NCBI GenBank assembly: GCA_030038125.1
Contig: JASHPL010000149.1
Location: 1 to 51,247, forward strand
Origin: Candidatus Sulfotelmatobacter sp.
GTDB taxonomy: Bacteria; Acidobacteriota; Terriglobia; Terriglobales; Acidobacteriaceae
Reading direction: 5' to 3'
DNA length: 51,247 nt
How positions within the stretch are numbered: position 1 is the stretch's first letter; every line of letters begins with the position of its first letter. The position numbers and the translations under genes are program-made. Positions 43,994-51,247 of this stretch are shown one piece after another. The notes beneath the pieces were generated by a model. The model searched no databases. It saw only the letters and a program-made list of their open reading frames with translations, and was not told where the DNA came from.

Positions 43994-45136
43994 CTATCTT
44001 CGGTCGAGGGGGATATAGGGCGCGGGGTACTCCGGGCCAATGTATTCGGCTCGAGGACGGATCAAGCGGTTGTCGTCGAGTTGCTCGATCACATGGGCGC
44101 TCCAGCCGCTGATGCGCGAGACGGCGAAGACCGGAGTGAAGAGATCGACGTCGATGCCGAGCGTGTGATACGTCGAAGCCGAGTAGAAGTCGACATTAGC
44201 ATTGAGCTTCTTGTCGGCTTTGACGAACTCTTCAATGCGGTGGGAAATCTCAAACCATTTTCCCTGGCCACTGGAGTTCCCCAGTTCCCGCGACATGGCC
44301 CGCAGATGCGTGGCACGGGGATCCTCGGTGTGGTAAACGCGATGGCCGAACCCGGGAACCTTTTTTCGCTGCGCCAACATTCCCTTGACGTAGTCGACGG
44401 GGTCAGCGCCGGAGGAGTCGATGGCTTGCAAAATGTGAAAAACCGCTTCGTTGGCGCCGCCGTGCAAAGGTCCTTTCAAAGCGCCGATGGCGGAAGTGAT
44501 GGCGGAGTGCATATCCGACAAGGTCGCAGCCGTTACGCGGGCGGCAAAGGTGGAAGCGTTCAGTTCGTGGTCGGCGTGCAAAATTAGTGCGATATCGAGT
44601 GCGCGCTCAGCGGTGACACTGGGATTCTTGCCGTTAAGCATGAGCAGAAAATTTGCCGCGTGCGAGAGCGACCGATCGGGTTCCACAACCGGCTGACCTT
44701 TGCGGATGCGGTCATACGCTGCCACAATCATGGCAATCTGCGAGGTCAAGCGAATGGCCTTGTCGACGTTCGCAGCGCGATCGTTATTTTTCTGTTGCGG
44801 ATCATAGAACGACAAGGCCGACACTGCGGTGCGCAGAACGTCCATCGCCAGGGCATGGCGAGGGGCGGTGCGCAGCAGTGTAATGATGGACGCATCGAGC
44901 TTTCTTTCCTCGGCCAGCCGGTCGCACAGTTCGCGCAGCTCGCGTCGTGTGGGTAGCTTTCCGAACCAAAGCAGATAACAGGTCTCTTCGAAATTCGACT
45001 GATGTGCCAGTTCGTGAATATCGATGCCGCGGTAGGCGAGGACCCCACGATCTCCATCAATGAAACAGATTTTCGAAGTCGTGGCTACCACGCCTTCAAG
45101 TCCCTTTGGCGGTTGAGTGGTGCTCAGGGTCGACAT
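43994..45136 (-). CDS. Citrate synthase (type II/methylcitrate-synthase-like)
   Basis: 380 residues, the short dimeric form. Catalytic residues are in view: the His motif LILHADHELNAS, GPLHGGANEAV, VPGFGHRVYHTEDPR and the Asp in NANVDFYSAS. It condenses oxaloacetate with acetyl-CoA; the short form overlaps in sequence with 2-methylcitrate synthases, and without prpB/prpD neighbours citrate synthesis is the simpler reading. It is the first gene of the minus-strand series that continues with the desulfurase (114 bases away). Confidence 0.93.
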   Translation of the reverse strand: MSTLSTTQPPKGLEGVVATTSKICFIDGDRGVLAYRGIDIHELAHQSNFEETCYLLWFGKLPTRRELRELCDRLAEERKLDASIITLLRTAPRHALAMDVLRTAVSALSFYDPQQKNNDRAANVDKAIRLTSQIAMIVAAYDRIRKGQPVVEPDRSLSHAANFLLMLNGKNPSVTAERALDIALILHADHELNASTFAARVTAATLSDMHSAITSAIGALKGPLHGGANEAVFHILQAIDSSGADPVDYVKGMLAQRKKVPGFGHRVYHTEDPRATHLRAMSRELGNSSGQGKWFEISHRIEEFVKADKKLNANVDFYSASTYHTLGIDVDLFTPVFAVSRISGWSAHVIEQLDDNRLIRPRAEYIGPEYPAPYIPLDRR

Positions 45137-45406
45137 GAATTTTAAGTGCTCGCGTACTTCCTAATTTCTTAGATGCCGAACTGTGCCAGGACGAAAGCGG
45201 CAATGCAATGAATCCTTATACGCCAAATTCGAAATACTTTCCAAGGCCGACATGGTTATCGGTTGGGGTGCAGCCAAGAGTGAAAAGGGGCACGGGGCGA
45301 ACGCCTTGCTGTACGTACATCTTTCTGTCCCGGCAGGTTTCTCGAAGCGTATAGTGGAAAGTGACTTCTGCAGTGCCGCCGCGGATTCTGCTTTCCTTCT
45401 CTGCAT

Positions 45407-45411
45407 GGAGG
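45407..45411 (+). promoter_or_regulatory. Ribosome-binding site deciding the S46 peptidase start
   Basis: GGAGG lies 8 bases before ATG 45420. The open frame extends back to 45183, but that extension would put about 80 residues before the signal peptide. The 283-base region 45137-45419 is otherwise without a recognisable gene. Confidence 0.6.
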
Positions 45412-45419
45412 ATTTTTCC

Positions 45420-47516
45420 ATGAAACGCCATTTTATTTTGCTGATCTCGATTGGCTTTTTGCTGTTAACCTGGGCCACGGCCGATGAAGGAATGTGGCTC
45501 TACAGTGCTCCGCCTACCGCCAAGATCAAAACCAAGTATGGTTTTGAACTCACGCCACAATGGCTCGATCATGTTCGACTGTCATCCGTGCGGTTTAACA
45601 ACGGAGGGTCGGGGTCGTTTGTTTCGGCGGATGGATTGACTTTTACCAATCATCATGTGGGTGCAGCCTGTATTCAGCAACTTTCGACGGAAGGGCACGA
45701 TTATATGAAGACCGGGTTCTACGCCAAAACCCAGGCAGAAGAGGCAAAATGCCTCAATCTTGAACTCGATCAACTGGTTGGAATCGAGGATGTGACGGCG
45801 CAGATCAAAGCGGCAGTGAAACCGGAAATGTCGGCAGCGGCTTCCGGTAAGGCGCAGCGGGCCGCGACCGCGGAGGTGGAAAAGTCCTGCACAGCAGAGA
45901 CCGGATTGCGATGCGACGTCATCCCCTTTTACTCGGGCGAAATCTACGACCTGTATAAATACAAAAAATATACCGACGTTCGCCTGGTGTTTGCCCCGGA
46001 GTTCGACGCGGCATTTTTTGGCGGTGATCCAGACAACTTCGAATACCCGCGCTACGACCTGGACATTAGTTTTTTCCGCGTTTATGAGAACGATAAGCCG
46101 GCTCATCTGGATAATTATCTGCACTGGTCCAGCGCCGGCGTTCGGGATGGAGAGCTGATTTTCGTCTCGGGGAATCCCGGCAGCACCGGACGGCTGCTTA
46201 CGGTAGCCCAACTGAGTTTCTTGCGAGATGTGCAATATCCCTTGCTGTTGAAGATTCTTGCCCAGCGCATCGAGGCTCTACAGAATTTCAGTAAACAGTC
46301 TGAAGAAAATGCGCGTGAGGCCAAAGAAGATATTTTCAGCTTGCAGAATTCAGATAAGGCTCTTACAGGATTCGAAGCCGGCTTGGAGAATAGGTCAGTC
46401 ATGACTACAAAGCAGGCCGATGAAGCAAAGCAGCAACATTCTTTTGAGGCAAATCCGAAGAATGCGGGAGTGCCGAACCCATGGAATGAGGTCTCGCAGG
46501 CCATGGCGTTCGAAGAGTCGATCTATCCGGCCTATACATACCTGGAGCGCATGCGCGGCTTTGCAGGCCACTTGGCGGGGTTTGGGCGCGTTCTGGTGCG
46601 GGGGGCAGAGGAACTGCCGAAACCGAATTCGGAGCGTGAGCGCGAGTTCCGCGTGTCCGGTCTGCCGTCGTTGAAGCAACAACTATTCTCGACTGCCCCG
46701 ATCTACAAGAATCTAGAGATCGTGTTGCTCTCAACTTCGCTCGAACAGATGAGGAATGCTTTGGGGGTCAACAATCCCGATGTGCAAAAAGTGCTGGGGG
46801 GGAAAACGCCGGAGGAAGCGGCGCAATACTTAATCGACAACACAAAACTAGAGGATCTCGCTGTGCGCAGGCAACTTTATGATGGAGGACAAGCAGCGAT
46901 CGATGCCAGCACCGATCCGCTGATCGTAGCGATGCGGGGAATTGACCCAGCAGCCCGATCCGTTCGCCACGAATACGAAGACAAAGTGGAATCGGTAGTG
47001 CAGCAAAACGGCGCTCTCATTGCAAAGAGTCGATTCGAAGAAAGCGGCTTCAGTCAGCCTCCGGATGCGACTTTCACCCTGCGCCTGAGCTATGGGGCGG
47101 TAAAAGGATATGAGGAAAACGGAAAGCAGATTCCATTCGAGACGACAATAGGCGGAGCCTTCGAACATGCCGCGCGCCATGATTTCAGGCCACCGTACAA
47201 TCTTCCCGAGAGCTGGATCCAAGCCAAAGCACAGCTTGATCTGAACACTCCGCTCGACTTCGTTTCGACCGCCGACATCATCGGAGGAAACTCGGGGTCG
47301 CCTACGGTGAATGAAAAGGGCGAAATCGTGGGCATCATTTTCGACGGCAACATTCAATCGCTGGTCTGGAATTTCGTCTATGACGACACGCAAGGGCGGG
47401 CTGTCTCGGTGGACGCTCGCGGCATCCAGGAGGCACTGAGGAAGATCTATCATGCCAATGGACTGGCCGACGAGCTGATGGGAACGAAGGTGGCGGGAGC
47501 TCAGGCGGGGAAGTAG
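45420..47516 (+). CDS. S46 family dipeptidyl-peptidase (DPP7-like)
   Basis: 698 residues, the normal S46 length, with a signal peptide (FILLISIGFLLLTWATA). The trypsin-fold triad can be placed: His79 in FTNHHVGAA, Asp215 in YDLDISFFRVY, Ser625 in IIGGNSGSPT. The enzyme removes dipeptides from the N-terminus of peptides in the periplasm. Eighteen residues after the nucleophile is Gly643 (FDGN), the position that is Gly in DPP7 (hydrophobic P1) and Arg in DPP11 (acidic P1), so a DPP7-like preference is inferred. A helical insertion at about 265-450 caps the active site. It may help use peptides as food. Confidence 0.93.
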   Translation: MKRHFILLISIGFLLLTWATADEGMWLYSAPPTAKIKTKYGFELTPQWLDHVRLSSVRFNNGGSGSFVSADGLTFTNHHVGAACIQQLSTEGHDYMKTGFYAKTQAEEAKCLNLELDQLVGIEDVTAQIKAAVKPEMSAAASGKAQRAATAEVEKSCTAETGLRCDVIPFYSGEIYDLYKYKKYTDVRLVFAPEFDAAFFGGDPDNFEYPRYDLDISFFRVYENDKPAHLDNYLHWSSAGVRDGELIFVSGNPGSTGRLLTVAQLSFLRDVQYPLLLKILAQRIEALQNFSKQSEENAREAKEDIFSLQNSDKALTGFEAGLENRSVMTTKQADEAKQQHSFEANPKNAGVPNPWNEVSQAMAFEESIYPAYTYLERMRGFAGHLAGFGRVLVRGAEELPKPNSEREREFRVSGLPSLKQQLFSTAPIYKNLEIVLLSTSLEQMRNALGVNNPDVQKVLGGKTPEEAAQYLIDNTKLEDLAVRRQLYDGGQAAIDASTDPLIVAMRGIDPAARSVRHEYEDKVESVVQQNGALIAKSRFEESGFSQPPDATFTLRLSYGAVKGYEENGKQIPFETTIGGAFEHAARHDFRPPYNLPESWIQAKAQLDLNTPLDFVSTADIIGGNSGSPTVNEKGEIVGIIFDGNIQSLVWNFVYDDTQGRAVSVDARGIQEALRKIYHANGLADELMGTKVAGAQAGK

Positions 47517-47520
47517 GGAA

Positions 47521-48363
47521 TTATGCAGGCCAGATCGTTAATGCTGTTTTAGAAAGGATCTGCTGCCGGACCGCTTCGCTAAGTGGAAGCTGTCGGAATT
47601 CATCCAGGTTTTTCTTAATATCGGGAACGCCCGGGCCAGGCCAGTCGGTGCCGAACATCGTTTTGTTGGCGATTTCTTCTAGACGCGGGAAGTATTTCAG
47701 CAATGTCTTCGGGGGAATTCCGCTGATGTCGAGATAGACGTTCGGATGGCGCCGCACCAGAAAGAAAGCGGTCTGCATCCACAGCGGACGGCCGCCGTGG
47801 GCCAGCAAGATTTTCAGCTTGGGAAAGTCGACCGCGACATCGTCCACGTAAATCGGATCTCCGTACTTGTTGCGCGCGCCCGGGAAGATCGAGGTTCCCG
47901 TGTGAAACATCACGGGCACGCCATTGGCTTCCGCCGCGCGGTAGATGATTTCCAGTTCTTTGGCGCCGCTCAAATAATCGTTCGGGTATAGCAATTGATG
48001 CGGAGGATGAATCTTGATCATCTGAAGGCCGAGCCGAAGAATGTGCTCCACGTCGGCCAGAACGTTGGTCGTATGCCGCGGATGCAGGCTTCCACAAGAG
48101 AGCAGGCGCTGGGGATTCTCTTTCACATAATCGGCGACGAATTGGTTTACCCCGCTCGTGAAGCCGATCACTTCCGGCGCTACGTAGTTGATCAGCATGG
48201 CGCGATCAATGCCCGCGCCATCCAGAAACTTCAGAAATGCTTTTGGCGAGCGGCAGAACTCGACAATCTCGTCGAAGTTGGGGCGCTTCTGCTTCATCAG
48301 TTCCAGCGCATGCGGCTTGAACATTTCCATCGGCTGGATATGGATGTGGCAGTCGGTGATCAT
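47521..48363 (-). CDS. Metal-dependent amidohydrolase (Amidohydro_2 / ACMSD-like)
   Basis: About 280 residues from ATG 48363 (an upstream start at 48372 adds three). It is a TIM-barrel hydrolase: DCHIHIQP supplies the HxH pair, PVMFHTGTS and LLAHGGRP the further histidines, and FGTDWPGPG the catalytic Asp. Members include decarboxylases and lactonases acting on aromatic or sugar-derived acids. There is no signal peptide. It ends 4 bases from the S46 peptidase stop (convergent). It lies downstream of the molybdenum-hydroxylase genes, so an aromatic ring-degradation role is possible but unproven. Confidence 0.87.
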   Translation of the reverse strand: MITDCHIHIQPMEMFKPHALELMKQKRPNFDEIVEFCRSPKAFLKFLDGAGIDRAMLINYVAPEVIGFTSGVNQFVADYVKENPQRLLSCGSLHPRHTTNVLADVEHILRLGLQMIKIHPPHQLLYPNDYLSGAKELEIIYRAAEANGVPVMFHTGTSIFPGARNKYGDPIYVDDVAVDFPKLKILLAHGGRPLWMQTAFFLVRRHPNVYLDISGIPPKTLLKYFPRLEEIANKTMFGTDWPGPGVPDIKKNLDEFRQLPLSEAVRQQILSKTALTIWPA

Positions 48364-48377
48364 GCAGGCCAATGGCT

Positions 48378-48405
48378 AGTGATCAGTAGTCAGTGATCAG
48401 TAGCC
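48378..48405. repeat. Tandem duplication of a 14-bp unit
   Basis: AGTGATCAGTAGTC (48378-48391) is followed directly by AGTGATCAGTAGCC (48392-48405), differing at one base. It lies just upstream of the amidohydrolase start, between it and the decayed DUF3291 gene. Confidence 0.5.
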
Positions 48406-48442
48406 AACAAAGGATAGCAGACTGTTCTCCGCTTTCAGTTTC

Positions 48443-48737
48443 TTAGGTTGCGGGGCAGGTTTTAAATGAGGAGCAGTCAATTCCCCGCTGAAATTGCTCG
48501 TCGGGGTCGAAGATCTTCTTGAAGGTGAACGCGAACTGTGTTGGGGCGTTCTTTTCCAGATGAGCTAAACCTTGGTCGCTTCATCAATTCCGGGAAGATG
48601 CCCGGCCGGAACCCACCACAGTGCCAGGCGAGCGCATTAATTTCATCGAGTCGTGCGACAAAGCCGGCCATCAGCGGACCTTCAATCGGCGCCTTGACGC
48701 GACCGATGTTGACCTGTGCCAATTGATATTGGCGCAT
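48443..48737 (-). pseudogene. Decayed DUF3291 gene with internal deletion and frameshift
   Basis: Three pieces of a DUF3291 protein (normally about 150 residues) lie in three frames in correct order. Piece 1, from ATG 48737 (GGAG upstream): MRQYQLAQVNIGRVKAPIEG to DEINALA. Piece 2, about 48630-48568: LALWWVPAGHLPGIDEATKV, ending in TAG. Piece 3, about 48567-48443: GLAHLEKNAPTQFAFTFKKI to a TAA at 48445-48443. The 60-70 residues expected between pieces 1 and 2 are missing, so there was a deletion plus a later small frameshift. DUF3291 proteins have no known function. It follows the FAD-subunit gene by 26 bases. Confidence 0.8.
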
Positions 48738-48762
48738 GATTCTTTGCTCCAATGCCGAACGG

Positions 48763-49842
48763 TCAGTTTAATCCCGCAGCAGCTAAAACGGCCCGCTTCG
48801 TGAACACACGAATCATCTCCCGACGATACTCCGGGGTGAGGGCGGAGGTTGTCAAAGGTTTGGAAATTCTGGCCGCCAAATCGCCGGCCGCCTCTGCGAG
48901 GGACTCGTTGGGTAACTTTCCAATAAGTATTTCCGATGCGCCCCGAATTAGCATTGGCGCGGGATTCACCGCAGTAATGGCGATCCGCGCGTCATCGATA
49001 TGTCCGTTCGACTGCTTCATCGTAACAGCTACTCCAGCCAGCGGATAATCGATCGATCCGCGGACGCGCAGTTTGCGATAGACGCCGCGATAGCCTGCCA
49101 TCGATGGTGGCAGGAAAACTCGTGTTACGAGCTCGTTCGGTTGCAGTTTGCGGTAGTTGTCGCCAAGACCGGTGTAGAAATCCTGAAGGGAAATACGACT
49201 TGCTCGGGAGGGGCTCACGATCTCGATCTCCGCGTTCAGGCAGAGCAGGGAAGGAGGTGTGTCGCCGGAGAACGCCGCCCAGCATGTCGTTCCGCCGGGA
49301 GCAACGTGGCAGAGATCGCCGTCTTTCTTGATGCAGAAGCCGCATCCTTTGCGCCAGGTCAGAGACTGGTTGTACCAGAGGCAACGCGTGTCGAGACAGA
49401 TATTACCGCCGATTGTGCCCATGTTGCGCAGCGTAGGAGAAGCGACGGTTGCGGCAGCGTCGGCCAGAACGGGGAAGTGCTGCCGGAGGAATTCTGATCG
49501 TTCAATCGAGCGTAAGGAAGTCAGAGCGCCGATCTCCACGCTGCCATCGGCTTGGGGCTTGATTCCCCGCAGCGCGCTGATCGCGCGCAAGTCCAGCATA
49601 TATTGCGGTTCGAACAGCTTTTGCCGCATCGAAGGAACGAGATCGGTGCCGCCGGCAAGGACGCGGATGGAGGCGTCCTGAGTCGGAATGGAAGCTGTCT
49701 GCACAAAAGGCGTGCGGGGCGGACGGCCGAGGGCGGCCGTCTCCAGACCGCCTGGGGCAGGATCAGGTGCGTACTTGGAGAGAAAGTCGAGAGCTTCCTC
49801 GAGCGAGCGTGGTCGCAGCAGCTTGAACTGAGGCAGGCTCAA
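48763..49842 (-). CDS. FAD subunit of a molybdenum hydroxylase, 4Fe-4S type (HcrB-like)
   Basis: 359 residues, start TTG 49842 with GGAGG 6 bases upstream. FAD-binding motifs of the CO-dehydrogenase/xanthine-dehydrogenase medium subunit are present (VLAGGTDLVPSM, TLRNMGTIGGN). Between them and the C-terminal domain is a cysteine-rich loop with Cys154, Cys170, Cys178 and Cys187. Their 16/8/9 spacing equals that of the four 4Fe-4S ligands of 4-hydroxybenzoyl-CoA reductase subunit HcrB (122/138/146/155 in Thauera, from memory). The offset of 32 matches an extra stretch at about residues 27-58 that contains a palindromic element. The TTG overlaps the stop of the next subunit gene (TTGA). Confidence 0.9.
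   Translation of the reverse strand: MSLPQFKLLRPRSLEEALDFLSKYAPDPAPGGLETAALGRPPRTPFVQTASIPTQDASIRVLAGGTDLVPSMRQKLFEPQYMLDLRAISALRGIKPQADGSVEIGALTSLRSIERSEFLRQHFPVLADAAATVASPTLRNMGTIGGNICLDTRCLWYNQSLTWRKGCGFCIKKDGDLCHVAPGGTTCWAAFSGDTPPSLLCLNAEIEIVSPSRASRISLQDFYTGLGDNYRKLQPNELVTRVFLPPSMAGYRGVYRKLRVRGSIDYPLAGVAVTMKQSNGHIDDARIAITAVNPAPMLIRGASEILIGKLPNESLAEAAGDLAARISKPLTTSALTPEYRREMIRVFTKRAVLAAAGLN
49669..49764 (-). repeat. Palindrome-bearing in-frame insertion in the FAD-subunit gene
   Basis: Residues 27-58 of the FAD subunit have no counterpart in HcrB-type proteins that I recall. The DNA encoding them contains arms GACGGCCG and CGGCCGTC around AGGG (within 49721-49743). The same 23 bases, with 2 changes, occur in the neighbouring molybdopterin-subunit gene. 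The exact borders of the insertion are approximate. Confidence 0.5.
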
Positions 49843-51247
49843 TCTGCGCCTCCAGCCGGCGCTCGATCGCGCCCGGGGTCAAGGTCATGACGAAGCGGAC
49901 CCTTTTCCCGATAGCACAGTGATCCGCCATGCTCGCGGAACTTCGTCGGTGCAGTCGGATCGACGCCCTCGGTCAAGTTGAGCAGCTTCGCGTTTTTCTT
50001 GGCACGCAATGCGGCCAGGACGCGCTCGGGTGTGAAAGGCGACTCGCGCAACCGCACGCCGACTGCATCGTAAATCGCATTGGCGATGGCGGGAATCGTC
50101 GCTGCCAGCGATCCCTCGCTGCACTCTTTCGCGCCGAACGGTCCCTCGGGATCGACGCTCTCGACAATGATCGGGTCAATTTCCGGTGACTCGATCGACG
50201 AGGGGCTGCGATATTCGAGCAGTCCGGGATTCATGAGCATGCCATCTTTCCAGACCATTTCTTCCGTCAGCGCCTGCCCCATTCCCATCCAGACCGAACC
50301 GATGATCTGGCCCTCCACCGCAACCGGATTTAGCGCGCGACCGCAATCGTGCGCCGCCCAGACTTTGTGCACGGTGACTTCGCCGGTGTCTCGATCCACG
50401 CTGACCTCAGCCACCTGCGCCGAATAGGAATACGCCGGAGATGGTCCGACGCCCCCGCCCTTGTGCTTGCCGCCGCGAGCCTCCTGCGGGGGGGCGTAGG
50501 AGCCAGTGCCGGTCAGTGCTCCATGAAAATCGATGGCTGCGACGACGGCTTCTTCGAAGGTCATCGCATCGCGCGGGCCTTCCTCTTTGCGTTTCTGCTG
50601 CAGGGAGCCTCGAAGAATCTGGCCTTCGACGTGACCGGAGACAGTCGTGCCCGAGTTATGCTCGAGCGGACGCCCGGGGGCGGCCGTCTCTCCATGATTT
50701 TTCCTACTCACAACGTCATCGCCAAACGCCAGCTCTTCCGGCGCACAGCCCATCTTCTTCGCAGCCGCGGCAGCGATCAGCCTCTTCACTTCGTTTGCGG
50801 CCCGCAATGTGGCATTTCCAGCCATGAAGGTCACTCGGCTGGAATAGGACCCGATGTCGATCGGCGTCAGATCGGTGTCAGCGGCGATTACGCGCACGCG
50901 AGAGAGAGAACAACCCAGCACCTCGGCTGCGATCTGCGCGGTCATTGTGTCCGAACCCTGGCCAATTTCGGACGCGCCGGTGTAAACCACCACTCCGCCA
51001 TCGCGATCGATTTTGATGTTGACGGTCGAGTGCGGCATGTCCGAGCGAATAATCGAATTTGCCGCCCCGCTGACGTAGTGGCTGCAGGCGATGCCCAAGC
51101 CGCGTCCCTTGGGCAGTTTGCCGCGCCGCACATTCCATCCGGAGCGTTGAACGACCTGATCGATGCATTCCGGCAATCCGTAGCTCTGCACACGCAAGCT
51201 ATTTACCGTGATGCAAGGCGGCTGCAACAAATTACGCCGGCGAACTT
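49839..51247 (-). CDS. Molybdopterin-binding subunit of a xanthine dehydrogenase-family enzyme, C-terminal part (5' end outside window)
   Basis: The frame is open to the last base, so the N-terminal part lies beyond the window; about 469 residues are visible. It shows large-subunit motifs: GLGIACSHYVSGAANSI, VVYTGASEIGQGSDTM (cofactor-binding Gln), SYSSRVTFMAGNA, VHKVWAAHDCGRALNP, and GPFGAKECSEGS with the likely catalytic Glu near the C-terminus. Together with the FAD subunit it would hydroxylate or reduce an aromatic substrate; a small 2Fe-2S subunit is expected but not in the window. Residues about 178-201 (KNHGETAAPGRPLEH onward) contain the same palindromic element as the FAD gene. The stop overlaps the FAD start by 4 bases. 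Confidence 0.92.
   Translation of the reverse strand, partial: VRRRNLLQPPCITVNSLRVQSYGLPECIDQVVQRSGWNVRRGKLPKGRGLGIACSHYVSGAANSIIRSDMPHSTVNIKIDRDGGVVVYTGASEIGQGSDTMTAQIAAEVLGCSLSRVRVIAADTDLTPIDIGSYSSRVTFMAGNATLRAANEVKRLIAAAAAKKMGCAPEELAFGDDVVSRKNHGETAAPGRPLEHNSGTTVSGHVEGQILRGSLQQKRKEEGPRDAMTFEEAVVAAIDFHGALTGTGSYAPPQEARGGKHKGGGVGPSPAYSYSAQVAEVSVDRDTGEVTVHKVWAAHDCGRALNPVAVEGQIIGSVWMGMGQALTEEMVWKDGMLMNPGLLEYRSPSSIESPEIDPIIVESVDPEGPFGAKECSEGSLAATIPAIANAIYDAVGVRLRESPFTPERVLAALRAKKNAKLLNLTEGVDPTAPTKFREHGGSLCYREKGPLRHDLDPGRDRAPAGGAD
50668..50690 (-). repeat. In-frame palindromic element in the molybdopterin-subunit gene
   Basis: These 23 bases match 49721-49743 at 21 positions. The right arm is CGGCCGTC; the left arm is GACGCCCG, one mismatch from a perfect pair, around GGGG. 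It keeps the reading frame and encodes part of GETAAPGRPLE, a stretch that looks foreign to the family. Confidence 0.5.

Noticed and set aside
45183-45419. N-terminal extension of the S46 peptidase
   Set aside because: The ATG at 45420 has GGAGG at the right distance and starts the signal peptide; the extension would bury it.
48477-48752. Intact 91-residue hypothetical protein
   Set aside because: Only its first half resembles DUF3291; the rest reads DUF3291 pieces out of frame, so it is a pseudogene.

Overview
The window looks like chromosomal DNA of an Acidobacteriota member (Terriglobia / Koribacter-like soil lineage). The basis is two very large Oar-like outer-membrane receptors with an N-terminal carboxypeptidase-regulatory domain, many exported enzymes of unknown substrate (DUF4380, PQQ propeller, S46 peptidase, Ntn hydrolase), moderately high GC, and frequent TTG/GTG starts. 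This is inference from gene content; there is no rRNA or marker gene to prove it. I see no tRNA, rRNA, CRISPR array, insertion sequence or prophage. No gene-free stretch exceeds 300 bases.

Layout. 1-2.4 kb: the end of a Gfo/Idh/MocA dehydrogenase, an SDR and a lipocalin-like protein. 2.4-9.9 kb, all minus strand: response regulator, histidine kinase, porin and cupredoxin in close series, followed by a carrier-protein/thioesterase didomain protein and a cytochrome P450. 10.1-13.2 kb, minus: a PQQ-type dehydrogenase and a DUF4380 protein, one base apart. 13.3-16.9 kb, plus: an exported three-gene set of bicupin, Tat-exported SelA-like PLP enzyme and a protein with three RidA domains. This is my best candidate for an undescribed pathway. 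16.9-29.9 kb: an exported glycoside-hydrolase-like protein, two Oar-like receptors around a beta-lactamase-fold serine hydrolase, an Ntn hydrolase and a small membrane protein.

30-32.7 kb, plus: a GTPA-overlapped pair of anti-sigma-type kinase and STAS protein, an exported OB-fold protein, and a cytidine deaminase with a Tat signal. 32.7-35.7 kb, minus: queF, an MFS transporter and a family 2 glycosyltransferase. 35.8-38.6 kb, plus: a HlyD/MacA-type adaptor and a TolC-type channel. 38.7-45.1 kb, minus: a secreted protein of unknown function, then housekeeping metabolism: fused ftcD, mnmA, cysteine desulfurase and citrate synthase. The desulfurase is a plausible sulfur donor to MnmA. 45.4-47.5 kb: an S46 dipeptidyl-peptidase. 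47.5-51.2 kb, minus: an amidohydrolase, a decayed DUF3291 gene, and the FAD and molybdopterin subunits of a xanthine-dehydrogenase-family enzyme with the 4Fe-4S signature of 4-hydroxybenzoyl-CoA reductase.

Small-scale structure also matters. Two near-identical hairpins (30928-30961 and 38627-38657) look like a dispersed REP-like element. A second, GC-rich palindrome lies in frame inside both molybdenum-hydroxylase genes, where it appears to have lengthened the proteins.
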